DNA of 44,834 nucleotides from an uncultured Gemmatimonadota bacterium. GTDB taxonomy: Bacteria > Gemmatimonadota > Gemmatimonadetes > Gemmatimonadales > Gemmatimonadaceae. The stretch is from the NCBI GenBank assembly GCA_903910555.1, contig CAIVZZ010000017.1, forward strand, positions 1 to 44,834. Reading direction: 5' to 3'. This document shows, piece by piece, positions 25,275-33,695 of the stretch. The position numbers and the translations under genes were made by a program. The notes under the pieces are model-generated. The model saw only the letters and a program-made list of their open reading frames with translations, was not told where the DNA came from and ran no database searches. Positions within the stretch are counted from its first letter, which is position 1. The number at the start of each line of letters is the position of its first letter.

Positions 25275-26837
25275 GTGATCTTCCAGCTCCTGCTCGCCGC
25301 TTCGGTCGCATTGCATTCCGCGGCGGAGACACCCAAGAAGAAGGCTCTGGGGCCGAAGAAGAGAGTCGCAACGCACAGTCGCGTGCAGGGCACGAAATCC
25401 GTTCAGAACGCCAAGCTCGCGCCGTCAAAGACTGCGCCGGCATCGGCGGGCGCGATTCATTGGACCACGCCGAAAGGCCGCATTGATCTTTCCGACGATC
25501 TCTCGTCGATGCTCGCGCGCGCAAAATCCGGCAAATGGGGCGTGCTGATCGTTTCGCTTTCCAACGGCGACACACTGTTCGAGCGCAACGCCGATCAGCA
25601 GCTGCTCCCGGCGTCGACGATGAAGCTCTTCACGAGCTCGCTCGCGCTCGACCGCTTCGGCGCAGAAGGAAAATTTGTTACGGTCGTGCTGCGCGCCGGT
25701 TCGCTCAGTTCCGGCGGAACATTGCACGGCGATCTCATGCTGCGCGGCGCAGGAGATCCGACTCTCAATGGAAAAGCGTTCGAACCCGGCGGCGACGCGC
25801 CGATGGAGGCGCTGGCGCGACAAATCGCGGCGGCCGGCGTGAAGCATGTGACTGGCGGAGTCGTCGGCGATGCATCGGCATTCCTCGACGGTCACGTTCC
25901 CGACGGCTGGCGCACGCGCTATTTGCAGGCGTCTTATGCCGCGCGCGTGTCCGCGCTGTCGTTCAACGAGAACAAGATGACGATCATCGTGCGCGCCAAT
26001 GGCGGTCACGCTGACCTCTCGTTTCAGCCTGCTGTGAGCGGCATGCCGGTCGTGAACGACGTGAAGATCACACCGTCGAGCAAGGGATCGCACATCGGCG
26101 TTCGCCAGGACAGCACGGGGCGTTTGGTAATCAGCGGCTGGATCGGCGCGCAGAGCGCACAGCGCGATTATCAGGTGATGGTCGAGGGACCGGAGCTCTT
26201 TGCAGCGGGCGCGCTCCGCGCGGCGCTCGTCGCGCAGGGTGTCACGGTCGACGGCCCGGTGCGCGTTGGTGCAACGCCAACGGACGCCGTCGCGCTCGCG
26301 AAGTTTGATTCCCCGTCGCTCGAAAAGATCGTCACGCAGATGAATGGCGAGAGCAACAACCATTTCGCCGAGCTGTTGTTCCGTGACGCGGCGAGCAGCG
26401 TTGGCGCGCCGGGCTCGGCAGAGAACGGCAATATTCTCCTGCGGCGTTTTCTGTACGAGAAGGCTGCTGTCGCGCCTACTTCGGTATTCGCGGCCGACGG
26501 CAGCGGGCTCTCCACGCTCGACCGCGTAACACCGCGCGCGATGGTGCAGCTGCTCGGCTACGTGCGCAAAGCCCCTTGGGGACCGGTGCTCGAGCAGTCG
26601 CTGCCGGTGGCCGGCGAAACAGAAACACTCAGGCATCGCATGCGCGCGACGCCCGCGATGGGGAATCTCCACGCGAAGACCGGAACCACGAACGACGTCG
26701 CGTCGCTCGGCGGCTACGTGACGGCGAAGAATGGCGAGCAGCTGGTGTTCTCGTTCATCTACAACGGGAAGGACCGGTGGCGTGCGAAAGAGGCGATGGA
26801 CGCGATGGGCTCAACGCTCGCGAGCTTCTCGCGCTAG
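25275..26837 (+). CDS. dacB: D-alanyl-D-alanine carboxypeptidase/endopeptidase (PBP4, peptidase S13)
   Basis: This encodes 520 residues from the GTG at 25275. A short hydrophobic N terminus (MIFQLLLAASVALHSAAE) suggests export to the periplasm. A Lys-rich linker of about 40 residues precedes the catalytic fold. All three penicillin-binding motifs are present: SxxK as S114-T-M-K117, SxN as S360-N-N362 and KTG at 468-470, followed by TNDVASLGGYV. It trims or cleaves cross-linked peptidoglycan peptides. It is the last gene of a close-packed set with ctaG and DUF5009. Its stop overlaps the convergent hydrolase stop by 4 bases. Confidence 0.95.
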   Translation: MIFQLLLAASVALHSAAETPKKKALGPKKRVATHSRVQGTKSVQNAKLAPSKTAPASAGAIHWTTPKGRIDLSDDLSSMLARAKSGKWGVLIVSLSNGDTLFERNADQQLLPASTMKLFTSSLALDRFGAEGKFVTVVLRAGSLSSGGTLHGDLMLRGAGDPTLNGKAFEPGGDAPMEALARQIAAAGVKHVTGGVVGDASAFLDGHVPDGWRTRYLQASYAARVSALSFNENKMTIIVRANGGHADLSFQPAVSGMPVVNDVKITPSSKGSHIGVRQDSTGRLVISGWIGAQSAQRDYQVMVEGPELFAAGALRAALVAQGVTVDGPVRVGATPTDAVALAKFDSPSLEKIVTQMNGESNNHFAELLFRDAASSVGAPGSAENGNILLRRFLYEKAAVAPTSVFAADGSGLSTLDRVTPRAMVQLLGYVRKAPWGPVLEQSLPVAGETETLRHRMRATPAMGNLHAKTGTTNDVASLGGYVTAKNGEQLVFSFIYNGKDRWRAKEAMDAMGSTLASFSR

Positions 26838-27763
26838 TGACGCCAGATCGGCCTTTCAAGAAAGCCGACGACTGCTGAAACGAAAGCGGGCTGCATGTTC
26901 TCCATGAGCGACGCGTGATCGCCGCCGGCCATCACGACCCACGCGCGATCTGCCGTTCCGAGACGTGAGAAAAAGGCTGCTTGCGTTTCGGTTGGTGCGA
27001 TCGGATCGAGCTCGCCCTGAATCAGCAGCGTCGGAACCTTGACCTTTTTCGGGTCGATCGCGTTCCACTGCTCGAGGTGGCGCCAGTCTGTACGAACAGG
27101 ATCGGCCTTGAGCGCGGCGGCCACGTACGCATCAACGGCCTTCTTCGATATCGCGCCGGGCGCAATAAAATCGCTCGCGGCGGCCTCTGCGGTCGTTTTC
27201 TCGCGGGGAGGTTTGCCCGGTTCCGCCTCGGCAACAATCACTGAATCAGGGTGCTTCCAAAATCCTGTGAGAATCAGCGCCGACATTTGATCGGGGTGGC
27301 GCTGAGCGCAGAGAATCGAAACGGTCGAGCCATTCGACCAGCCGAGCACCGCGGGCTTGCCGGCGACGCCGGAGTTCTTCGCGATCCAGACGAGCGCGGC
27401 CGAGAGATCTTCGGCGGATCGATCTGGTGTGTCCCAGCCGCTCGCATCGCGCGGCGTGGCGCCGTAGCCGCGGAGATCGAGCGCGTATACCGCGTAGCCT
27501 TTGGCGACGAGCGCGTCCATCAGCGAGTGATGCTCGCCGGGAACCTGCAGGTCGAAATCGGGGAGCGAACTCCAGGTGCGGCCGTGCAGCAGAAGGATCG
27601 TGGCTTTGGGATTCGCTGTGCGCTTCTCCCAGAGAGTGAGGCGCTGACCGTCTTCGGGAGGGAGCAAATGCTTCACCAACGTTGCCTGCGCGCTGGCGAT
27701 CGATGCGAAGGCCGACATAAGGAACGCCGCCGCAAGCAGAGCACGACCGAATGATCGATTCAT
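26834..27763 (-). CDS. Secreted alpha/beta-fold hydrolase
   Basis: This encodes 309 residues with a signal peptide (MNRSFGRALLAAAFLMSAFASIASAQA). The fold is shown by TILLLHGRTWSS (oxyanion strand-loop), the nucleophile elbow LGWSNGS, the acid in LIQGELDPIAP and the catalytic His in GGDHASLMEN. It probably acts on esters or amides outside the cytoplasm; the substrate cannot be inferred. A GGAA element precedes the ATG. An intrinsic terminator upstream (27801-27839) separates it from the Arg-rich repeat gene, so it has its own promoter. Confidence 0.9.
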   Translation of the reverse strand: MNRSFGRALLAAAFLMSAFASIASAQATLVKHLLPPEDGQRLTLWEKRTANPKATILLLHGRTWSSLPDFDLQVPGEHHSLMDALVAKGYAVYALDLRGYGATPRDASGWDTPDRSAEDLSAALVWIAKNSGVAGKPAVLGWSNGSTVSILCAQRHPDQMSALILTGFWKHPDSVIVAEAEPGKPPREKTTAEAAASDFIAPGAISKKAVDAYVAAALKADPVRTDWRHLEQWNAIDPKKVKVPTLLIQGELDPIAPTETQAAFFSRLGTADRAWVVMAGGDHASLMENMQPAFVSAVVGFLERPIWRH

Positions 27764-27800
27764 GGTTTCCGTGGTTGAACTGCCGTACGCCGTCTGAATT

Positions 27801-27839
27801 ACAAAACGCCGCCCCCAGCTAAGAAAGCTGGGGGCGGCG
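27801..27839 (-). terminator. Strong intrinsic terminator after the Arg-rich repeat protein gene
   Basis: A perfect 14-bp stem (27807-27820 with 27826-27839, loop AAGAA) is followed on the minus strand by TTTTGT. It lies 26 bases after the stop of the 27866-28510 gene and before the hydrolase start. Confidence 0.92.
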
Positions 27840-27865
27840 ATTCGGGCAATCTGGAAACGAAATCT

Positions 27866-28510
27866 CTATTGAATCGCAGCCGCGAACACGATGCCGCGCG
27901 AGTAGCGATCCATCACGACCACACGGTCACCAAAGAGGCACGAATCGTAGTTCGGCTGCATCTGGGGAAGCATGTACTCGTAGTCCACAGGTACCGGCTC
28001 GCAATAGCTCATGTACGAGACCGGGAAGAAGCCGCGCACGAAGACTCTGCTCTCCCAACCAAACGGAAGTGCGAGGCGACCGCCGAAGCGATTGAACCCT
28101 GCGCCGTAGCGAATCCCGCCAACAAATGCCGGACGACCGTATGCGCCTCTGGTGATCAGCGGACGGCCATGCGCAGCGACCGGTACCACGCGTGAATCGC
28201 GGCCACGGAAGTCATCGCGTCCGCGGAAATCTTCACGCCCGCGAACTTCCGCGCGTGCACCGAAATCATTGCGTCCACGAACTTCCGCACGCGCGTTGAA
28301 ATCGTTGCGGCCGCGAACTTCCGGACGGGCCTGCACATAGTTCCGCGGGCGGGCATCCTGACGAGCGCGGGATTCCGTATGACCGCGAGGCGCCTGAGCC
28401 CTCGGAGCGGCATGACCGTTATTGCGCTGCTGGGCGCCAAGTACTCCGGCAGAAGCGACAAATGCAGCAGCGGTGATCGCGAGTGTAGTCAGACGAAGAG
28501 TGTTTTTCAT
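27866..28510 (-). CDS. Exported Arg/Asp-rich repeat protein
   Basis: This encodes 214 residues from the ATG at 28510, chosen because GGGAGG lies five bases upstream. The signal peptide runs to about residue 27 (MKNTLRLTTLAITAAAFVAS, then AGVLGAQ). A disordered, highly basic region follows, with three 12-residue repeats of the form R-x-EVRGR-N/E-DF-x-x and a shorter half repeat. After that comes a Gly/Tyr/Phe-rich part (RPAFVGGIRYGAGFNRFGG) and a tail with two Cys (SYCEPVPVDYEY, YDSCLFGDRVVVMDRYSRG). I recognise no family; secreted mineral- or polyanion-binding proteins often look like this. It is the last gene before a strong terminator. Confidence 0.72.
   Translation of the reverse strand: MKNTLRLTTLAITAAAFVASAGVLGAQQRNNGHAAPRAQAPRGHTESRARQDARPRNYVQARPEVRGRNDFNARAEVRGRNDFGARAEVRGREDFRGRDDFRGRDSRVVPVAAHGRPLITRGAYGRPAFVGGIRYGAGFNRFGGRLALPFGWESRVFVRGFFPVSYMSYCEPVPVDYEYMLPQMQPNYDSCLFGDRVVVMDRYSRGIVFAAAIQ
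28202..28327 (-). repeat. Tandem 36-bp in-frame coding repeats
   Basis: Three consecutive 36-bp units plus an 18-bp half unit encode the R-x-EVRGR-N/E-DF repeats of the exported basic protein. The units are similar enough at DNA level for copy number to change by slippage or recombination without breaking the frame. Confidence 0.85.
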
Positions 28511-28607
28511 ACAGCCTCCCATCAGCGAGATCGGGCGCCGTCACAACTGCATCGGCTCCCATTCAATCGTACGCGCGCCAGAGCGGATTGTTCCTGCGCC
28601 GCGCGTA

Positions 28608-29768
28608 TTAGTGCACTCGACTTGTGGTGTCGTGGATCACAATGCCGCGCTTCGCGAGTTCCGCGATGTAGCGCTCACCGGGAACACACTCGTCGGGCGT
28701 GTGAACGCCGCCGGGTTTGATCGCGCCTTCGGCTTGCAGCTGTCCGGTGATCGCAAGCGAAAATCCAGTCGTGCGCTCCATCGCGCTGATACCGTGCGCT
28801 TCATCGTGATGGTCTATCAGCTCGAACGTGTGCGTCACCGGTGTGCCGCTCTTCGTGCCTTCGACCGTCACGCGCATAGCGACGAGATCGCGCCCCGCAG
28901 GCTTTTTCAAGTGCGGCCCCATCGCAGCGATCGCCACGTCGCGCGGTGAGACTTTGACTCCCTTCACGTCGATCGGCTCGAGATCGAGCAACCCGAGATC
29001 GCGAATCGCCTCCATGATGTGCGCATGGCCCGGATAGCGGAGCGTTTTGTACTCCATCGTCGGGATCTGCCCTTCGTAGCGCATCGCGAGGGTCGAGAGG
29101 CCGCCCGCGGTGTGAAACGCCTCCAGCTCACCAACAGGTTCAGCGAATCGTACGGACTCGCGTTCCGAGAGCGCTTTGACCTGCGCGCGCCGGCCGTCGC
29201 GCAGCACCCACGAAAGCGTCGTGTAATAGTCGAGCACGCCCTCGAGCGAATACACAATCTGATACTTGAGCGGTCCCTCGGGCTGCTGCGGCAAACCGCC
29301 GACGAATATTTTTACGCGCGAGACTTTGTCGCAGCGGGAAATACCGAGTTGGGCGAGGATGTTCACCATGCCGGGAGCAAGGCCGCAGTCGGGAATCACC
29401 GTGATCCCTTTGGCGCGCGCCGCCGAATCCAGCGCTTTCTGCTGCAAAACGATCTGCGTGTTGCCGCCAAGATCGCAGAAGTGCACGCCCGCATCTATTG
29501 CGAGGCGGGTCATTTCGAGATTGAAGTAGTACGGCAGTGCACACATCGCGGCGGTCACGCCGGTCATCGCAGCGGCAATCGCGGCGGAGTCCTTTGCGTC
29601 GAGTGCGACGCGCACGAGACGCGGATCACTCGCGTAGCGCGAGAGAAACGCAGGGAGCGGCGCCGCATCGCGGTCGGCGAGGCGCACTTCTTCCACGTCC
29701 GGATTCTGCAGCAAATCGTATGCACAGGCCGAGCCTTGAAGGCCGGCGCCGAGAACTAACATCCGCAT
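28608..29768 (-). CDS. Saccharopine dehydrogenase-family protein, L-lysine 6-dehydrogenase-like
   Basis: This encodes 386 residues. The Rossmann start MRMLVLGAGLQGSACAYDLL binds NAD(P). The rest matches the lysine 6-dehydrogenase branch as I recall it from Geobacillus: LGGNTQIVLQQ, TVIPDCGLAPGMVNIL, KIFVGGLPQQPEGPLKY, YSLEGVLDYYT, LEAFHTAGGLSTL and EYKTLRYPGHA. That enzyme oxidises lysine to piperideine-6-carboxylate. Length agrees. AGAGGT lies 8 bases before the ATG. It sits 22 bases downstream of the retropepsin-like gene. Because neighbouring genes encode secreted peptidases, a role in using peptide-derived lysine is a reasonable guess. Confidence 0.86.
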   Translation of the reverse strand: MRMLVLGAGLQGSACAYDLLQNPDVEEVRLADRDAAPLPAFLSRYASDPRLVRVALDAKDSAAIAAAMTGVTAAMCALPYYFNLEMTRLAIDAGVHFCDLGGNTQIVLQQKALDSAARAKGITVIPDCGLAPGMVNILAQLGISRCDKVSRVKIFVGGLPQQPEGPLKYQIVYSLEGVLDYYTTLSWVLRDGRRAQVKALSERESVRFAEPVGELEAFHTAGGLSTLAMRYEGQIPTMEYKTLRYPGHAHIMEAIRDLGLLDLEPIDVKGVKVSPRDVAIAAMGPHLKKPAGRDLVAMRVTVEGTKSGTPVTHTFELIDHHDEAHGISAMERTTGFSLAITGQLQAEGAIKPGGVHTPDECVPGERYIAELAKRGIVIHDTTSRVH

Positions 29769-29790
29769 GAACGTACCTCTAAAGACAGGG

Positions 29791-30798
29791 CTACTTCGAC
29801 GTAACGATCATTCCGCGTTTGAGGTCAAGCGTCCAGCGGAGTCCGTTCAGCGCCGAGCGAGCCGGCGGAGCATCCCAATTCGTCGGCGTCTCACCGATGC
29901 GCGGCGCGATCATGAGTCCGGGGAACATGACCATGAATGGTACTTCATCGCCACGGATCGCGACGGGATGTTTGTGCAATGTGAGACGGTGGTGGGCAGG
30001 GTCGAAGGTCGGCTGGAACGGCGCGAGGAGGTCGAGACCGATCGCGGGGGGCTCGCCGGCCGAGAAATTCGTCGCGACGTTCGAGAGGCTCAGCGCACCG
30101 ATGCTCACTGAGTGCACTGCGGCAACGGTGAGGCTGTCGTGTCGTGCGTTGATTTCGGGACCAATACGTTGTTTGCCGAACAGCTGCGCCTCGCGCATCT
30201 GCTTTGCCTCTGGCGGCAACACGAGGCCATCGATATTCGGGTCAATGTCGGCAAGAATCGTCGTCCCTCCAATGACGATCGCGATGCGGCCGATGACCGT
30301 TGCGGCGTTCGGATCGGCCGGAACCGGGTCCATTGCGACGACGACAGAATCCGGACCGAACGTTCCCGGCGCGTGCGCCGCGAGCCACTTGGCCTGCGCA
30401 CGCTCCGGCGCCGAAAGCGCGCTGCGTCCAAGAGCTGCGCGCGAGCTCCAGTCGCCGATCCACGGATACATCTGCGCGAGATGCGCGTCGACTACGGCGG
30501 CATTCGCGCCAAACTTTCGCGCCTCCTCGAGCAGTACGGCGCCAATCTTGATGTGTCCTCTCGACGCGAGATACATCCCAAGTCCGGCCCGCAGCGCAGC
30601 GTCGTGCGGTGCGCGTTCACTCGCCGCATACAAGAGCGATTCCGCAACGGCGAATCGCCCCTTTGCTATCGCAGCCTCAGCTCCGGGCGCGAACGCCGGA
30701 CTCGGCCCCGGTGATTTTTGTGCGGCGAGCGGCACGGCCAGCAGCGCTGCAAACAGCGTACTGCGACGCGAGTACCGTGCGATGTCGGGGAAAATCAT
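29791..30798 (-). CDS. Exported TPR-like/retropepsin-like protein with altered active site
   Basis: This encodes 335 residues. A basic start and hydrophobic stretch (RRSTLFAALLAVPLAAQ) look like a signal peptide. Residues 40-145 are helical and Ala-rich, resembling TPR-type repeats (AAIAKGRFAVAESLLYAASE). Residues 165-300 resemble an aspartyl-protease (retropepsin-like) domain: ILADIDPNIDGLVLPPEA, SVSIGALSLSNVATNF and PAIGLDLLAPFQPTFD with a following HHRLTLHK strand. The catalytic DTGAS is replaced by DPNID (186-190), keeping the Asp but losing Thr and Gly. It may be a non-catalytic binding protein. Its ATG overlaps the stop of the M1 aminopeptidase gene (ATGA at 30798-30795), so the two are translationally coupled. 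Confidence 0.75.
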   Translation of the reverse strand: MIFPDIARYSRRSTLFAALLAVPLAAQKSPGPSPAFAPGAEAAIAKGRFAVAESLLYAASERAPHDAALRAGLGMYLASRGHIKIGAVLLEEARKFGANAAVVDAHLAQMYPWIGDWSSRAALGRSALSAPERAQAKWLAAHAPGTFGPDSVVVAMDPVPADPNAATVIGRIAIVIGGTTILADIDPNIDGLVLPPEAKQMREAQLFGKQRIGPEINARHDSLTVAAVHSVSIGALSLSNVATNFSAGEPPAIGLDLLAPFQPTFDPAHHRLTLHKHPVAIRGDEVPFMVMFPGLMIAPRIGETPTNWDAPPARSALNGLRWTLDLKRGMIVTSK

Positions 30799-32429
30799 TT
30801 GCCGTGAATCTCCGCCAAGAGTTCCACATCGGGATCGAATGTGATACCCCGCGGCGGCGCGGCAAGATCGAGTGGGAACGTGACCCTCGCAGACTTCTCA
30901 GCCGGTATCTCAACGTGTACGCGATGCACGGCGCCGGCTGCGTCAGTCACATCTGCTGAAAGCGTCAGGCGATACGGAGCGAACCTCGCTCCCTGCTCTA
31001 CATCGAGGACGACGCGATGCGTCGCGGCGTCATATCGCCAGCTCGTCGTCAGCGACGCGAACCCCGGCCGGCGCAGCCACTGATCAAAGAACCAGCCGAG
31101 TTTGACGCCGGACCGGTTCTCGATGGCATGCATGAGATCGTCGGTGAGCGCGTTGCCGTCCACATGCGCCGCGTAGTAATCGCGGATTCCGCGGAAGAAC
31201 GCCGTGTCGCCAACGAGCGTGCGCAGCATATGCAGTGTCCAGCCGCCTTTCTGATAGCTGTTCGCGTCGAGCAGCTTCATCAGATCGGTCTGCGTCGTGT
31301 CGATCACCGGGCGTGATGCCACAACCGGATCGCGAAGGATCTGTGCGCGTGTTCGCACCATCTCGGCTTTGAACGCGCTGTCACCAAAGGCGTGACGCGT
31401 CCAGAATTCTTCGAAATAGGTCGCGAATCCTTCGGAGAGCCAGAGATGGCCCCATTCGCGCTCGGTTACGGCATCGCCGAACCATTGGTGGGCGGTTTCG
31501 TGCGCGATGGTGCCGGCGGCAGTCCCGCCCTTTCTGAATCCGCCGTCCGCGTAGAAAATCGCACTCGAGTTTTCCATCCCGCCGAAGCGCGTGCTGCTCT
31601 GCAGATGCGCGAGCTTTTCGTACGGGAAGGGCGCGACCAGATGCGTGAAGAAATCCATAATATCCGGCGAATATTTGAAATTCGCCGGCATCGATGCGGC
31701 CTGCTCGGGTGCCGTGTACACCATCTGGCTCACGCACTTCCCGTCGCGTGCAAATCCGCACGCGGAGGCGGCTAAATCGTAGCGCACGAGCGGCGCCGCG
31801 GCGATCGTGAACAGATAGACCGGGATCGGATGCGATTCGCGCCAGCGGGTGAGTGTGCGCTGCACGCCGCGTCCGAACGAGCCGTCGGGATCGGCTGCGA
31901 GCGGAATTTTCGTTTCCTCGAGGAGCGTTCCGTTCGCGACCACCTTCAGCACCGACGGCGCACGCACATTGAACGTGACAGTCGCCTTATCACTCGGGTG
32001 ATCGATCGAGGGAATCCAATGGCGCGCGCGGTTCGGCCAGTTGTCGCCGAAGGCCATCCAGCGGCCGGCGCTGTCGGTGCCGATGATCAGGCCGTCGGTG
32101 ACGGCGCCCGCGTATTCCACGACGACTGCCAGCGTATCGCCACGCGCACCGACCATAGGAATGCGAATGTGTTCCGCATCCTGCGTGAACGTCGCCGGGC
32201 GTCCGCCAAGCAAGACGCTCTTCACTTTCAGGTCGAGTAGATCTAGCACCAGCGTATCCGCGCGCGCTTTTCGCACGACGGTCAGTTCCGCTTTGCCCTC
32301 GATGGTCTTCCCGGTTTCAGGAAGATCGAGCGTCAGGTTGTAGTTGGAGATGTGGAAGGCGGACTGTTGCGCGCCGAGCGGGGCAGTCGCGAGCATCAGT
32401 GCGAGGGAAAATGCAGAGCGCTTTTTCAT
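30795..32429 (-). CDS. Secreted M1-family metallo-aminopeptidase
   Basis: This encodes 544 residues from the ATG at 32429, where the signal peptide MKKRSAFSLALMLATAPLGAQ begins; the frame to 32567 crosses a palindromic spacer and is rejected. The N-terminal beta domain is followed by the exopeptidase motif FGGMENSSA. The zinc site is HETAH at 310-314, with the third ligand Glu in LWLSEGFATYFEE. A C-terminal beta domain ends FDPDVELLAEIHGK; the long helical domain of larger M1 enzymes is missing. It would release N-terminal residues from peptides outside the cytoplasm. No strong ribosome site is visible. It is coupled to the retropepsin-like gene. Confidence 0.93.
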   Translation of the reverse strand: MKKRSAFSLALMLATAPLGAQQSAFHISNYNLTLDLPETGKTIEGKAELTVVRKARADTLVLDLLDLKVKSVLLGGRPATFTQDAEHIRIPMVGARGDTLAVVVEYAGAVTDGLIIGTDSAGRWMAFGDNWPNRARHWIPSIDHPSDKATVTFNVRAPSVLKVVANGTLLEETKIPLAADPDGSFGRGVQRTLTRWRESHPIPVYLFTIAAAPLVRYDLAASACGFARDGKCVSQMVYTAPEQAASMPANFKYSPDIMDFFTHLVAPFPYEKLAHLQSSTRFGGMENSSAIFYADGGFRKGGTAAGTIAHETAHQWFGDAVTEREWGHLWLSEGFATYFEEFWTRHAFGDSAFKAEMVRTRAQILRDPVVASRPVIDTTQTDLMKLLDANSYQKGGWTLHMLRTLVGDTAFFRGIRDYYAAHVDGNALTDDLMHAIENRSGVKLGWFFDQWLRRPGFASLTTSWRYDAATHRVVLDVEQGARFAPYRLTLSADVTDAAGAVHRVHVEIPAEKSARVTFPLDLAAPPRGITFDPDVELLAEIHGK

Positions 32430-32462
32430 CGTGTACCAGGCCGCCAAGGTCGAGACAGCGTG

Positions 32463-32578
32463 AACTGTTTTTTGTTGTTCGGTGTTCTGTAAGAGAATCA
32501 GTCCGGGCCGTTGACCGCGTCGACGCACTTCGATGTTCGGACGGAGAACTTTGGTTAACCGACGCACAGAAAACAGTT
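32463..32578. repeat. Long imperfect palindrome between the kinase and M1 peptidase genes
   Basis: AACTGTTTT (32463-32471) pairs with AAAACAGTT (32570-32578). Interrupted inner pairing follows (GTTCGGT with AACCGAC, GTTCT with AGAAC, GTCCG with CGGAC) around a central GCGTCGACGC. It fills most of the 163-bp gap between two minus-strand genes. The sequence does not match the GACGGGAC family. Confidence 0.55.
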
Positions 32579-32592
32579 AACTCGTTTTTGCC

Positions 32593-33666
32593 TTATCTGC
32601 CGAACAGTTTCCCCAGCACGCCGCTCCCACCCGGTGGTGTCCCGCCACGCCCACTCGCCGAAGCCCGCAGTGCCTCACCGAATTCTGGTGTCGACGGATA
32701 CCGGTCATCCGCATTCCGCGCCATCCCTTTCAGCAGCACCTGCTCCATTGCTTCCGGAAAATCCATTCCCGCCCGTCGCTGCCTAAGCGGGATCGGATCG
32801 TTGCGCAGCCGCGCGATCATCATCTCCTGCTGCGTGCGCCCTTCGAACGGAAGTTTTCCGGTGAGCATCTCGTACGCCATCAGCGCGAGCGAGTACACAT
32901 CCGTGCGCGCGTCGAGCGGCTTGCCGCGCAGCTGCTCGGGGCTCATGAACTCCGGCGTGCCGAGAATGATGCCTGTTGCCGTGAGCTTCTCGAGCTCGCC
33001 GCCCGCTTTGCGCTCTTTCGCGAGGCCGAAGTCCATCACCACGGCATAATCGGTGCCGTCGGCCCGCTTGCAGACCATGATGTTCTCGGGCTTCAAGTCG
33101 CGATGAATAATTTTAAGTTCGTGCGCGACGTGCAGGCCGGCCGCAATTTCCGAGATGAACTGCACCGTCATCGGAACTGGAATGACGCCCATGCGGTTGT
33201 TGCGGTCCGCGAGGATTTCTCCCTCAACATAGGGCATCACCACGTACACGAGCCCGTCTTCGGTCTCGCCCATGCGCACGATGTGGCACACGTTCGGATG
33301 CGCGAGGCGAATGCCGAGCGCGGCTTCGCGGCGCAGTCGCGCCATCGCGTTTTCGTCTTTCGAAAGATTCGGCGAGAGAATCTTGATCGCGTAGCGCTCG
33401 TTCGTGGAAACGTCGTGCGCGAGGTACACATACGACATGCCGCCCTCGCCGACTTTCTTCACGATCGCATACCGGCCGTCGAGCACCTGTCCCGCGAGAT
33501 TCGCGTGGTTGACGACCTTTTTCATCGCGATCTCGGGCGTGTTCTGCCTCGGCGACGTTTGACGCGGAGCACCTGGCTCGAACGCGATCAGCCGTCCGCC
33601 GTCCTTCGTGCAAAACTTGGCGTCATCGGCATAGACCGTGCCGCAGGTCGGGCATCGAGTGCTCAT
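32593..33666 (-). CDS. Soluble Ser/Thr protein kinase with N-terminal zinc ribbon
   Basis: This encodes 357 residues. It begins with a CPTCGTVYADDAKFCTKDGG zinc-ribbon, in which the last ligand is Asp rather than Cys, as is usual in this kinase subgroup. The kinase domain has the Gly loop VGEGGMSYVYLA, Lys in YAIKIL, HRDLKPENIM, VMDFGLAKE and GTPEFMSPEQLRG, so it should be active. The C terminus is a short Gly/Pro-rich tail with no membrane helix, so it acts in the cytoplasm. It starts 29 bases downstream of the broken receiver-GGDEF gene, and with the dehydratase gene they form a probable transcription unit. Confidence 0.93.
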   Translation of the reverse strand: MSTRCPTCGTVYADDAKFCTKDGGRLIAFEPGAPRQTSPRQNTPEIAMKKVVNHANLAGQVLDGRYAIVKKVGEGGMSYVYLAHDVSTNERYAIKILSPNLSKDENAMARLRREAALGIRLAHPNVCHIVRMGETEDGLVYVVMPYVEGEILADRNNRMGVIPVPMTVQFISEIAAGLHVAHELKIIHRDLKPENIMVCKRADGTDYAVVMDFGLAKERKAGGELEKLTATGIILGTPEFMSPEQLRGKPLDARTDVYSLALMAYEMLTGKLPFEGRTQQEMMIARLRNDPIPLRQRRAGMDFPEAMEQVLLKGMARNADDRYPSTPEFGEALRASASGRGGTPPGGSGVLGKLFGR

Positions 33667-33695
33667 GGCTTTCTCATGGCTTTCTTATGGTTTTC

